From Chrysomallon squamiferum (taxonomy: Eukaryota > Mollusca > Gastropoda > Neomphalida > Peltospiridae): 42,500 nucleotides of DNA. The stretch covers positions 729,394-771,893 of the forward strand of contig CM022678.1 of the NCBI GenBank assembly GCA_012295275.1. The letters are read 5' to 3'. Numbering within the stretch: the stretch's first letter is position 1; each line of letters opens with the position of its first letter. This document shows, piece by piece, positions 1 to 42,190 of this stretch. The position numbers were made by a program, and so were the translations under genes. Under the pieces are notes generated by a model that was not told where the DNA came from, did no database searches, and worked only from the letters and a program-made list of their open reading frames with translations.

Positions 1-141
1 TATGCAGAAAAATAAATAATAAAAATAATATAACAATTAGCAAACCAACGATTACCTATAAATAATAAGCAGTTTAAAAACAGTTGAATAATAATAATAA
101 TAAAATAATGCTACATAAATTACAGTAAGTAAATAAGTAAA

Positions 142-182
<41 letters not shown>

Positions 183-660
183 ATAATAATAATAATAATA
201 ATAATAACAACAACAAAAAGAGAAAAAGCTGTTAAATAAATTACAGTAAGTAAATTAATAAGTAAAAAAATAACAATAAAAAATAAATAAATACATACAT
301 AACATAAATAAACAAATAAAAACAAAGAAGCAAAAACAACAAACAAAAGAAATAATTGACCAAAAAAAGCGCAAATCTACAGCAATAACAACAACAGCAA
401 TAACGTCAGCAACAACAACAACCACAACCAGAAACAGAACACCAGCAACAACAAAGATAGTTATAGTAGTAGCAGTAGCAGTAGCAGTAGTAGTAGTAAT
501 AATAATAATAACAGTAAACTAAAATAATTGTAGTAATAATAATAATAATAAAAAAATAATAATAGTAGTAGTAGTAGTAATAATAATAATAATAATGACA
601 ACAACATCAGCAACAACAACAAGGACACTGTATATATTAATGATTTATTCACTTAGCTAT
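1..660. repeat. A/T-rich trinucleotide low-complexity tract
   Basis: Runs of (CTA)n near 143-182, (TAA)n near 181-206, and mixed TAA/GTA/CAA/CAG triplets to about 625. Long Ser/Leu ORFs here are translations of the repeat. Presumed intron 1 of gene A. Confidence 0.85.
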
Positions 661-1250
661 GTATTTATTAAAAAACATAAAAGATAAAGGAATGATCTGT
701 GATAGATTTCTGTGTTATTTACCTTGGAAACACCATCACTGACCTGTCCATTGCGTTAATTAGAAAACTCGGCTCTTTGTCATATCGATTTAATCTTGAA
801 CTATCCATCACTCTGATAAGTATAGATTTTAATTTTCCTGTTAGAAAACACCTATCAGTGTGAAAAATCAGATTAGAATTGTTTTATTAATAATATATTT
901 AAATTTCGTTATATAGGAAATAGCTAAGATGCACTAAAACACAATTTATTAGAACGAAATGCGTGAGTTAAAGGGTAAGAAAACACAGAGTTTGTAGACA
1001 GACGCACAAACAGACTGACAAAAAGAAAGATAGATATATATATATATGGATTAAAAACACAACAAAAAACAACAACACAAATCACCCCACATATCTACAC
1101 AAAGACATATCTACACAAACACACGTGCAAATACGTATGTAATATAACAGTATAGTGAGAAAAAAAAACAAGCAGATAGCATTTTAATAGAAAGAGAGAA
1201 ATAGGTAGAAACGCAATGAGAAATACAGGTATATAAATTTTAAAAAAACA
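661..1250. other. A/T-rich single-copy sequence, no gene seen
   Basis: Presumed gene A intron. It contains only short A/T tracts and a small TA run at 1030-1047. An exon-like open stretch near 727-826 was considered and not accepted. Confidence 0.6.
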
Positions 1251-1254
1251 CCAC

Positions 1255-1578
1255 ACCCTCACACACACGCACAAACATACACAAAAACACACACACACGC
1301 AAACACACACAAACACACACACACACACACAAACACACACAAAAACACACACACGCACAAACACACACACGCACAAACACACACACATACAAACACACAC
1401 AAAAACACACACACGCACAAACACACACACATACAAACACACACACATACAAACACACACACAAACACACACACATACAAACACACACAAAAACACACAC
1501 ACGCACAAACACACACACACACACAAACACACACAAAAACACACACACGCACAAACACACACACATACAAACACACAT
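1255..1578. repeat. Interrupted (CA)n minisatellite
   Basis: CA repeats interrupted regularly by AAA, CG and AT steps, giving irregular units of about 15-25 bp. Open in several frames only because of composition. Confidence 0.9.
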
Positions 1579-2572
1579 GTTCTATGTAATTCGAGATTGA
1601 TCTGCTGCACGTTTTGTTTGCACTGAGTCTGCCCACTAAGAAACATAATCACGTGTTTTACTACTGAGCCAGTAATTACAGTAAACGAAGAGAATTGATC
1701 GTCTGCAGGTACTATCACGTTCTCAGAGAAAACAGACGTTTAACTGTACGTTTGCACGTGCAGGTTATCCGTGTCCGTTTCAACCAGTCACAAAAACATC
1801 AAGTAAAATGACAATGACGTTAATCTCATAAACTGTAGGAATAAATAAACTGTGTAGATTCAGGAATCATGTGCTGTGGGTACACAGCCCAGAATTCTGT
1901 ATGAATAGTCGTAGTAAATGTTCGTGACAAATGTATGTTGTTGTCGTTGTAGTTTCCACAATGTTGATGTCAAAAATCCTATTTTAGAAGTACGACTAAT
2001 TATGTGAAAATTTTATTTTTGTAATGAATACAAGAATATTAAACATCCGACAAGATACCACTGCATTGCTGTTACATATATTATCTGTGTATGCGTGTGC
2101 GTGTGCACATGTGTGTCTATATATGTGTGTGTGTGATTGTGTCTGAGTGTTTATGCATGTATAAATAAATCATATTCTGCACGTATCATTTTGATATTCT
2201 TTAACTGGCGTATTTCTGCATTAAAATATCAACGTATTTTACTGTATTTTAGGCAGCTATATGTGTTGAATATTATATATAAAGGAAACACCTCCAGTTT
2301 TGACACACAAAGGTTTTTTCTAATAACAAAACTAAACTCTACACTACCAGAGTGACGGAAAGTTTAAACTGATTTGACAGAGTGTTGTTTTCTGTTTCTG
2401 TCTGCTGAGAAGGAAACAAAAATTAATGTAATAAACATGTCAGGTTTTAACAAATCACACACAAATCTATCACAGATCACACACTGTCAACATTTTTTTG
2501 AACTGTATAATATTTTCATTTCTTTATTGTTAATAAATAAATAGTTAAATGAATGAACACACATACAATAGA
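1579..2572. other. Single-copy sequence, no gene seen
   Basis: Presumed gene A intron. Holds a short TG-rich run (2088-2136) but no exon-like segment with cyclase similarity. Confidence 0.6.
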
Positions 2573-2573
2573 C

Positions 2574-4078
<1,505 letters not shown>

Positions 4079-4330
4079 GCTACAAACATTTCCACTTATA
4101 TAATAATAATAATAGTAATAATAATAACAACAACAGCAACAACGGTTTTTGTAGTGACAACAGCAGCAGCAGTAGTAGTAGTAATAATAATGATGATGAT
4201 AATTTTATGATTCTAATGATACCGATTATTATTATCATTATCATTGTTAGTGCATGCATTGTGATGATAATGATAATGTTTATATTGAAGATGATGATGA
4301 TTATTATAACTACGAAGCTGATGTTGCTGA
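4079..4330. repeat. Mixed trinucleotide repeat (TAA/CAA/CAG/GTA/GAT)
   Basis: Triplet runs close to the gene A exon 1 donor, in the intron. Confidence 0.8.
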
Positions 4331-4378
4331 TACTGTTACAGTGGATTGTAATATAAAACAAAGATAAACTTTACTTAC

Positions 4379-4682
4379 ACGGTCCAATGAAAGCAGTGAC
4401 GTTGTTGTCGTAGTAAGCTTCTGCCGCTTTTATTCCGGACAGACGATACGAGCAAATAGGCCCGTTCGATTTGTACACATATCTCAACTGGAACGTGTCG
4501 TTGTACTTCGCCCGAATACGTTCCAGAGCCATTTCAATTCCTGGTGCGACACTCATTTGTCCGAAACTGTTTGTTGCGTTTCTATTAATAGTAACAACTG
4601 TTGCGATGAACGGCGCAGCAAAGGCAGGTTTTGGTGTATACATGATGACGTCAAAAAGGATAAAAACGAAATATGACGTCAT
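4379..4682 (-). CDS. Gene A exon 1: second receptor guanylate cyclase (partial)
   Basis: 101 codons plus 1 nt, ending FIGP + T at a GTAAGT donor. The start is taken at MTSYFVFILFDVIMYTPKPA because a signal peptide begins there; the frame is open a further 13 codons upstream to another ATG (4721). The mature part (PFIATVVTINRN, MALERIRAKYNDT, AAEAYY, NVTAFIGP) aligns without gaps to gene B exon 1, with about 40 of 78 residues identical and the same exon end and phase. It is therefore the first exon of a paralogous ANF-receptor guanylate cyclase. No continuation is recognisable between 4378 and 1, so exon 2 should lie off the left edge. A single-exon relic cannot be excluded, but the exon is intact. 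Confidence 0.88.
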
Positions 4683-4743
4683 AATTAGTTGTTGTTTTCT
4701 GCAGAAGGAATGAAATAACAAGTATTAAAATATGATGACGTCA
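4646..4743. promoter_or_regulatory. Cluster of three TGACGTCA (CRE-type) octamers at gene A start
   Basis: Perfect palindromes at 4646-4653, 4674-4681 and 4736-4743. The middle one overlaps the chosen ATG; the first is inside the signal-peptide codons. TGACGTCA is the CREB/ATF consensus. The octamer is frequent across this window, so function is uncertain. Confidence 0.35.
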
Positions 4744-5447
4744 CTGTTCTGTCCGTTGAGCAAGTGAAAAGTCACAGATGCACATACACAAATAAAAATA
4801 GACAAACCTTGTAGGACACGCAGTGACTGAAAAGCTTTTGTTCAATAACTGCACAGACAAGACGCTGCTATGATAGCGAAAGATAAATTAGAACATCAGT
4901 CTAGCAGAAGAATTCAGTAAGAAACGATTAACCAATCAAATCATGAGACGGTAATGCACACTTTGATCGTCTCTGGTTATTAACCAATCAGATATCGAGA
5001 TTCGAATGCACATACTTAAACAATTAGCCAATGGAATGACTACAGTGAAGCAGATAATGGACTTTTTAATGTAGAAGTCGTTAACGAGGGATGTTAACCT
5101 TTCTAATCTTTCTTTGAATTTGTTACAAACCGGTGTTGGTTTTGAAGATAATTCTACGTGTTTGATCTCGGAAATCAATAACATTGTTAATAACTAATAA
5201 AGAATTTCATCAATTCTTCCATTGTTAAAAATGTACAAAAGTTCATACAGGAAGATGTCTTTTGTGATGCGTTCTTTTTGACAGGTTATTTAATGTGGTT
5301 TGAAGTCGTTGTGTTTCTCTCTGAGCAATGACGTCATGTCGTGGTCACCACGTCTGATTGCTGCAGTCAGGAAAGGTCAACTACGACATCTTTCCTCTTG
5401 ATGGAGAATTCTTGTCTGAAGACCGTTTAACGAAATACAGGTGATTA
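4744..5447. other. Intergenic single-copy sequence upstream of gene A
   Basis: No conserved coding segment seen; an 82-codon open frame at 4936-5184 (minus) has no recognisable features. Contains the CCAAT cluster and one more TGACGTCA at 5329-5336. Confidence 0.55.
4932..5032. promoter_or_regulatory. Three CCAAT boxes upstream of gene A
   Basis: CCAAT occurs at 4932-4936, 4984-4988 and 5028-5032, about 250-350 bp upstream of the gene A start codon. The first two lie in an imperfect repeat of about 52 bp (TTAACCAATCA...AATGCACA). CCAAT boxes act in either orientation. Promoter role is inferred from position only. Confidence 0.35.
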
Positions 5448-5649
5448 AGAATAACAACAACAACAACAACAACAACAAAAGCAACAACACAATGATAAGA
5501 ACAACTGGCATTCCTTCACACTTAGTACTTCAGTTTTGTTTAGAACCGCATATTTAAGTTTTGTTTTAAATGACAGAGAAAGAGTAAAAGAGAGACAAAG
5601 AAAGACAGATAAGGAGTGAGTGAGACAATGAGAGACACAATAATAAGTA

Positions 5650-5789
<140 letters not shown>

Positions 5790-6045
5790 ACTAAGGATTT
5801 TTCCATAACTAATTATAATGAAAAAAGTAATAACAATAGTAATTGTCATCATACTTAAAGAACAAAGGCAGTTTTCAGCAGACATGGAATCTAATAAGTT
5901 GACACACAATGTGTGTTTTCAGTCAGAACTGTGTGTGTTTGTCTAGCTCAGGCTTGCTTTGTGTTCTAATCTGACAGAAACCTCTGTCCTGTAACAACCT
6001 TCACCGCGCAGTCTGTCATTGCTGTAAGCTCATGTCTCATAACGA

Positions 6046-6146
6046 GACAGACAAACAGACAGACATACATACAGACAGACAAACAGACAGACAGAAGACA
6101 GACAAACAGACAGACAAACAGACAGACAAACAGACAGACATACAGA
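6046..6146. repeat. (CAGA)n/(CAAA) tetranucleotide repeat
   Basis: Tandem CAGACAGA with regular CAAA and CATA variants. Confidence 0.9.
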
Positions 6147-6387
6147 GAGATTAATAAACACAAAAATGGATACGCAGGCATATAAACGTAATGAAAAATA
6201 TACAATGTGTCGATACACCTAATCTACAAACATACATACATATATGTGTATGAGGTGATTGGACTTTGTCCTGCGCCAGTGCGTTCACAAATAGTATCTA
6301 TGTGCAGAGTCTAATCAGACATACATAAGACAGAGAATATTCAAAATCCTAAACTATATACATACATAAATATACCCACACACACGC

Positions 6388-6433
<46 letters not shown>

Positions 6434-7320
6434 TAGTCTCTGTATCGTTGTCCAGATACGTTCAAGTCTCGACAGAAACATCTGACGAGTTTCTGAGGTC
6501 GTGTTAAAGAATTTCTTTGTGCAGAGTCTAATCAGACGTACATAAGACAGAAAACATTTATACCTCAATACACAAAAAGATGCACAAACAAAAATACGCT
6601 ACGTACCAGTACAACTCACATACGTACAGACTTACACCCTGACATACAATATGTACATACATATACACATACAGATAAAAACACACATATACACAGACAG
6701 ACAGACTAACAAATCAGCAGAGCATTCAGATTAATTTTACCAATAAATAGCAATTTACAGACTAAACGAGAAAACAGAAGAAGCTAATTATATTTCACAA
6801 GTGCTAAAGTAACTTTACTATTACTGGTGTTTCTTCTACATTCTGTCAAACGTTATTAGCTATTAGCCGCTTTTTTTTTTCTTTCTTTTTTGTTGTTAGT
6901 GTTTCAGTTATAAATTATTTTATCAGTGCAGTCTGGTACGCGAAGAACAAAAGGTTTCAACATATTAATTTATACAACAGTAACAGCAGCAGCAACATAA
7001 ATATACTGGTCTTAAAATGGAAAAAAACAATGAAGTATTTTTTCATATACCTTTTATTACGATTTGAAAAATACAACATGTAATTAACATTAATAATGAA
7101 ACATTCATACACTGTTTTTTAGTATCACACTGAAACAGAGAATGGGAGAAATAAGAACGAGAGAGATAGTAAATGAGAGAGAGAAGGATGAAACGAAAGA
7201 TATATAACTAGACAGAGAATGAGAGAGAATGAGAGAGAGAGAGAGAGAGAGAAGATCGCTGCACAGTACATTTTTCTTTTTCTTGAATCCTTTAAACAAA
7301 TATTTAATGATGACGTCACT
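6147..7320. repeat. Intergenic region with microsatellites
   Basis: Uninterrupted (CA)n at 6379-6431, a T-rich run near 6871-6888 and a GA-rich stretch at 7140-7252. A stretch of about 45 bp (TGTGCAGAGTCTAATCAGAC...) occurs at 6301-6345 and again at 6521-6556, a dispersed direct repeat flanking the CA tract. No coding region seen. Confidence 0.65.
7052..7057 (-). terminator. Candidate poly(A) signal of gene B
   Basis: An AATAAA hexamer on the minus strand, about 265 bp after the gene B stop, in an A/T-rich region. It is the best-placed canonical hexamer before the next gene. Chance occurrences are common in this base composition. Confidence 0.35.
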
Positions 7321-35440
<28,120 letters not shown>

Positions 35441-35455
35441 ATCTGTGTATGTATG

Positions 35456-35487
<32 letters not shown>

Positions 35488-35560
35488 TGTATGTATGTAT
35501 GTATGTATGTATGTATGTATGTATGTATGTATGTATGTGTGTGGCTGTGTGGTTGTGTCT
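35441..35560. repeat. (GTAT)n repeat
   Basis: About 22 near-perfect GTAT units, then TG-rich sequence to about 35720. Confidence 0.95.
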
Positions 35561-35720
35561 GGGTATGTATGAATATGTTTGTCAAGTATAAGATGTCTAC
35601 ATGGCTGTTTATGTTTGTAGGTCTTTATTTATATGAATGTTTAACGTGCATTTGTTTCTGTTTGTGTGCCTGTGTACATGCGTGTATGTGTGTGTACGTG
35701 TGTGTGTCTGCACGTGCGTG

Positions 35721-36222
35721 TTACGACAATTAACAATAACTTGATATAGAGACTTTTTATTAGTTCATGTTGTTTCTTTTGATGGCAGACATTTATTTTT
35801 ATTATTAAATTCTGTGTGTGTTGTGTATGTGTTGTGTGTGTTGTGTAACACATTTTTACATTTCTCACAGTGATTTTTATCATTCGTCTCTATTCATCAG
35901 GTCGATTAACTAATGTTACCCTCACACAATTAAAAAAAAAAGATTATACCTTGTGACTGAAAGGTACAGAAACTGACTAAAGTTTGACAAGTAGACATCG
36001 ATACAGTTTGTGAACAAGTTAGGTAGGTTTCATGCGGAAAGCAACATAATATTCATATTTTAACTAAATATAAAACAAAAGCAACATCAGTGGTGTAAAT
36101 TTAAAAAAAAATGAATAAGTGAATATGTAATGAATCCTCAGTACAATATTTCTTTAATACATTAATGTTAATTTTACAACAGCAGTTAAAAATATTACAT
36201 ACATTTTTTTTAAATAAAATAA

Positions 36223-36254
<32 letters not shown>

Positions 36255-36990
36255 TGATGATGATGATGATGATTATGATGATAATAACAACAACAACAAT
36301 ACTTTAAAACCTCTCCCTATAACTCAAACAGACAGACAAACAGTAGAGAAATAAACGACTGAAAGACAGACGATTTATTTATTTTTTATTTTATTTTTTA
36401 TTTTAGTTTTTAAATTCAGAAACTGTCACCAGTTTACGAAAATAGCTCAAACCGAGATGATAGCTTTCTCAGTAAAATGTGTTTTAACTGTTGCCATGGA
36501 AACAACTAAGCGATGGTGAATTCTGTGAACGTGTGACGGCTGATTGAGTGATGTAGATAAATTAAAAACAATTGTCTCATGACGAAATCTTTACAGAAAG
36601 CTGAGATCAGAACGCGTCTTTACGTTGCTGATTAGTTTTATCGATGTCAGGAAGGAATGTAGCTTTTGCTGTCAAAAAATGAAAAATTCGTTTAGCTGAC
36701 ATTTTGTGAAACGAAAGAGAGTTGACCACTGACTGACCAGTCGACCGGACACCGGACACTGGAGACGGGTTGCTGAAATTTTATTTTATTTTATTTTATT
36801 TCATTTTATTTTATTTTATTACTGTTCTAGATTAATAATGATTTTATTTTGTGAAGTAAAATATTTTTATATTAAACAGTTTAACTGGGTTGAGAGAGAA
36901 AAATTACAGACCATGGGTTTTCATAAAACAGTCGTTCTAATCACAGAGAATACCCAACTAACAGCGTTTACCAAATAGATATACATACAT

Positions 36991-37024
<34 letters not shown>

Positions 37025-37243
37025 GCACGCACAAACAAAATAAAAACAACAACAGACAAACAAACCAACGAATAAATAAACAAATAAACAAGAAAAAAAA
37101 ACATTTCCTTTCAGTAACTTTACATATATATACATGTACGTGTATGTATGTATGCATATTTACTGTTTACATTAACTAAATAAAAAGTTATTTTAAATGA
37201 AACAGCACACACACATACAAACACACACATGTGTACTCTCGTC

Positions 37244-37288
<45 letters not shown>

Positions 37289-37377
37289 ACGTAATCGTAT
37301 GTTAGTCCGTTTTACAGGACTCGGTAGTTATACACTTTGTACGTGGTAATTAAACTTGTTTCTCTGGACGTCGTGGC

Positions 37378-37408
<31 letters not shown>

Positions 37409-37643
37409 AAGATATATATATATAAAGATATATATATAAAGATATATATATAAAGATATATAGATATATATATATATATATAACACGTAAATAGATCATT
37501 TCACCAATTTCGTCAACAAAAGCGAAAGATTTATATGTACACTATATCAGTAAATAAACAAGAGAAAATAAAATATGACGACGATCATAATGGTCATAAC
37601 GATAATTACAATAATATTGATGGTACAAGAAGTTGTGATATTT
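35721..37643. other. Intergenic region between genes B and C
   Basis: TG-rich 35812-35848, (AAT)n/(GAT)n 36223-36275, ATTTT-type repeats 36777-36822, (CAGA)n 36992-37022, (CA)n 37246-37286, (TA)n blocks with AAAGATATATA units 37378-37482. The rest is single-copy with no gene seen. Confidence 0.65.
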
Positions 37644-37840
37644 TTAAATGTTTGATAATGCAAAAAATGGTGCTATTATTAACAGTCCGAGCAAACTTTC
37701 ACCCGGGTAGTTGAGTGACGTCACTGAATTACTTCCGGGTACGGCTGCGCCACACGGCAGTTTGCAGTTGACCTCTGACAAGTTGTTCATCTCACACTGT
37801 AACTGGTAACCCTCAGGATAGAGTCTACACAGCTTGAGTA
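37644..37840 (-). CDS. Gene C exon 3: cysteine-rich region, second half, GPI tail and stop
   Basis: 197 nt including TAA (37646-37644). LKLCRLYPEGYQLQCEMNNL, then SEVNCKLPCG, then a Ser/Asn-rich hinge and the hydrophobic end LLGLLIIAPFFAL. Acceptor GCTGACAG. The acceptor with the exon start is duplicated once in the intron (37875-37911). Confidence 0.82.
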
Positions 37841-37908
37841 CTGTCAGCAAATACATAAATATATAAATAAATATAGTCTACACAGCTCCAGTACTGTCAG
37901 TGAATACA

Positions 37909-37951
<43 letters not shown>

Positions 37952-40900
37952 ATACATAAATAAATACATACAAACATACATACATATACATACACACATA
38001 CATACATAAATAAATAAATAAGCAAATAAACATATAAATAAATAAATACAAATAAATAGTGTGCGTGTGTGTGTGTGTGTGTGTACGTGTGAGCGAGTGT
38101 GAATGACGAGGACATGTTTTAACCATATTAAGAAATACGCAGTGTGCTACATTGTAACGTAATTAGCTGGTTTCTAGTTACACACTCACGTAATTCTTAG
38201 TTGAGCGGTTAACTAATTGCATAATTACTTAGTTCTCTAGTTACATAGTAATCTAATTTGCTATTTACGTAGTTTCGTTCTTATCTTGTTAGATACGCAG
38301 TTGTCTAATTAAGTAATTCCCAGGTGACTTAGTTACGATATTTCGTATTTGCATAGTTCCTCAGGTCCCTAGTTACTTAAACAGGTAGTTACCTAGTTAC
38401 AAGGTGCCATTTTCATGTAATTGCCTAGTTACCTAGTTAACCAGTCACGTAGTTACATACTTATGTAGTTACCTAGTTACACTGTTATTTAGTTGCCTAG
38501 TTACGCAGTTACGAACTTCCTATATTCGGTTGTTACGTAATTACGTAGTTCCATTGTTACGAAGTTTCTTTCTTACGTAGTTACCGTATTACGTAGTTAC
38601 CTTGTTACGTTATTACGTAGTTACCTTGTTACGTTATTACGTAGTTACCTAGTTACGTAGTTAAATAGTTACCTAGTTACGTAGTTACCTAGTTACGTAG
38701 TTACCTAGTGACGTAGTTAACTAGTGACATAGTTACTTAGTTACCTAGTGACGTAGTTACCTAGTTACCTAGTGACGTAGATACCTAGTTACGTAGTTAC
38801 CTAGTGACGTAGTTACCTAGTTACCTACGTAGTTACCTGGTTACGTAGTTACCTAGTGACGTAGTGACGTGGTTACCTAGTTACGTAGTTACCTAGTGAT
38901 GTAGTTACCTGGTTACCTAGTTACCTAGTTACGTAGTTACCTAGTGACGTAGTTACCTAGTTACGTACCTGTTTTGCTGTGTGCTCGCACATTTTCACAC
39001 ACGCCGCTGTCAATGAGAAACGGAAGTTGATATTCTGTGACACACAGCTTGTCTTTCCTAGAACAGGCCAAGCACCTAGCTCCTGAAACTAGAACACAAG
39101 TCTTTATTATTTATAATACTAGAACACAAGTCTTTACCATTTATAATACAAGAACACAAGTCTTTACTATTTATACAACTAGAACACAAGTCTTTATTAT
39201 TTATAATACTAGAACACAAGTCTTTACTATTTATAATACAAGTAGCTCCTGAAACTAGAACACAAGTCTTTATTATTTATAATACACGTAGCTCCTGAAA
39301 CTAGAACACAAGTCTTTACTATTTATAAAACTAGAACACAAGTCTTTATTATTTATAATACTAGAACACAAGTCTTTATTATTTATAAAACTAGAACACA
39401 AGTCTTTATTATTTATAAAACTAGAACACAAGTCTTTACTATTTATAAAACTAGAACACAAGTCTTTATTATTTATAATACACGTAGCTCCTGAAACTAG
39501 AACACAAGTCTTTATTATTTATAAAACTAGAACACAAGTCTTTACTATTTATAAAACTAGAACACAAGTCTTTATTATTTATAATACCCGTGGCTCCTGA
39601 CACTAGAACACAAGTCTTTACTATTTATAATACACGTGGCTCCTGAAACTAGAACACAAGTCTTTATTATTTATAAAACTAGAACACAAGTCTTTATTAT
39701 TTATAAAACTAGAACACAAGTCTTTACTATTTATAATACTAGAACACAAGCCTTTACTATTTATAATACAAGAACACAAGTATAAAACTAGAACACAAGT
39801 CTTTATTATTTGTAATACACCTTTATAATAAACTAGAACACAAGTATTTACTATTTATAATACTAGAACACAAGTCTTTGAAACTAGAACACAAGAACTA
39901 CAATTTTACTATTTATAATCCTGAAACTAGAACACAAGTCTTTACTATTTATAAAACCTAGAAACTAGAACAAAGTCTTTATTATTTATAATACTAGAAC
40001 ACAGATCTTTAAATTTAGAATACTAGAACTTTAAGTTTTTAATATTTATAAAACTAGAACACAAGTCTTTATTATTTATAATACTAGAACACAAGCCTTT
40101 ACTATTTATAATACTAGAACACAAGTCTTTACTATTTATAATACACATGTAGAGGACTAAATATGAATCATATACATTAATAAGGTAATATAAAATAGCA
40201 AGTAACTTTTATTTATTTATCTATTTATTTATTTATTTAATTATTAAATAATAACTACTACTGATTACGTGTAGACAGATTGTATTTAAAATAAAACTGT
40301 TTTGACACAAAATCATATTTTTATTTTTTTCTCGAGATATGAAGTAAAAGTGTAGATAAGTCCTACAGAATTTTTTATTTTATTTACTGAGTTGCCTTCC
40401 TTGCTGCTTCTTACATGGTTTTCAGAAAGTACACACAGGCACAGTACACACACTCACACACATATATACACAAATATGCAAAATACTGGTATACACACAC
40501 ACACGCACAACACACATACATACACACATACAAACACACACACATACATACATAGATACATACCTATATACATCAACTCATATACATACATGCATACATA
40601 CACACATACATGTATACATACATTCTCAAACACATACATATACACGTATGCGCGCACACATACACATGCATACAGACATGCTCTATTTGTAATGATACTT
40701 GTATGTTTGTATATCTAAATGTCTCTGTGTATGTGTGCGTGTTTATGTGTGTTTCAGTCATTCAGTCAGTCAGTCAGCCAGCCAGTCAATCAGTCAGTCA
40801 ATCAGTCAGTCAATCAACCAATCAGTGAGTCAGCCAATCAATCAGTCAGTCAGTCAGTCAGTCATTCAGTCAGCCAATCAGTCAGTCAGCCAGCCAATCA

Positions 40901-41887
40901 GTCAGTCAGTCAGTCAGTCAATCAGTCATTCAGTCAGCCAATCAACCAATCCAGCCAATCAGTCAGTCAGCCAGTCAGTCAATCAGTCATTCAGTCATTC
41001 AGTCAATCAGTCAATCAGTCAGTCATTCAATCAGTACATCAGTCAGTCATCAGTCAGTCATTCAGTCAGTCAATCAGTCAGTCAGTCATTCAATCAGTAC
41101 ATCAGTCAACCAGTCAGTCAGCCAGCCAATCAGTACTATAATTTATATCTATATATATGTATACGTGTCTGTTCAAGGATATGCACACATTTCATATCAT
41201 ATATACATATATATACGCATGTGGTTACGTGTATGTATGTATGTATATGTGTATTCGTGTTATGTATGTATATATATACAGTTATAGTTAGCAGTGTGTG
41301 AGTACAACAACACAGGAGTGTAACACAGGAAACTGACAACTATTCTCTACCACTTCACAAAATCACAAGTTAATTAATCACACTGCGCAGTAGCAGTGAC
41401 GTCACACTTTCGCTCTTGACGGACTGATCCAAGAACAATGAAACCCAATTATAACGTGATAATGAATATTTTCCAGTGATGTTTGTCAAGCTGAGATGAA
41501 ACGAAACAAACAGTTGATAATCTAAACACACTGTGTATGGATTTTCCACGTGTTCTCAGTGACGGGTTATTCGAGTGCAAAGCGCTCTGTTTAGTGTTTG
41601 ATAACGGGACGATGCATTTCAGTGTTTCAGTGTTAATAAGTTTCATAACAAGTGAATAAATAATTATACAAGCAGTGAATATAGCATATCATTTTGTTTT
41701 GTTTATTTATGAATATGTTTGAGTGAAATGGAATAAATAAGTAAAAATAAATAAGAAAGTAAATAATACATTCACACACGCACACGCACACCCATCGAAA
41801 AACTGGAAATTAATTATATAAATAAACAACAACAACAACAACAACAATAATAATAAAAATAATAACAATAATAACAACAACAAATAA

Positions 41888-41932
<45 letters not shown>

Positions 41933-42146
41933 CAACAGTAATAATAATAATAAAATGATGAAAACAACAAAAATGACAGCTATAATAATAAGAAGAAAAG
42001 AAACAATAGTAATAGTAATATTAACAACAACGATAGTTATCACGACTATTACAATAACAGTAACAGTAATAACGACAACAATAAATTTGTAATAGTAGTA
42101 CGGTAATTAACTTTAAAAAATATTAATATTCCAGTATTTACTACAT

Positions 42147-42190
<44 letters not shown>

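Noticed and set aside
727-826. Exon-like stretch on the minus strand ending RSVMVFPR at a GTAAAT donor
   Set aside because: About 33 open codons with AG and GT ends, but no similarity to the expected ANF-receptor exon 2 and the wrong start motif. Open stretches of this length are expected by chance.
1622-1718. Possible gene A or B C-terminal exon reading NYWL on the minus strand
   Set aside because: Lacks the GKG and TYWL-x-G context and hits a stop in the phase required. The true gene B terminal exon was found at 7407-7321.
4936-5184. 82-codon minus-strand ORF upstream of gene A
   Set aside because: No domain, no splice context; lies where the promoter of gene A is expected.
39037-39461. 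Repeat ORFs of 10-residue units (TRTQVFTIYN on plus; SSFINNKDLC on minus)
   Set aside because: Translations of the 30-bp array; not in the gene C frame.
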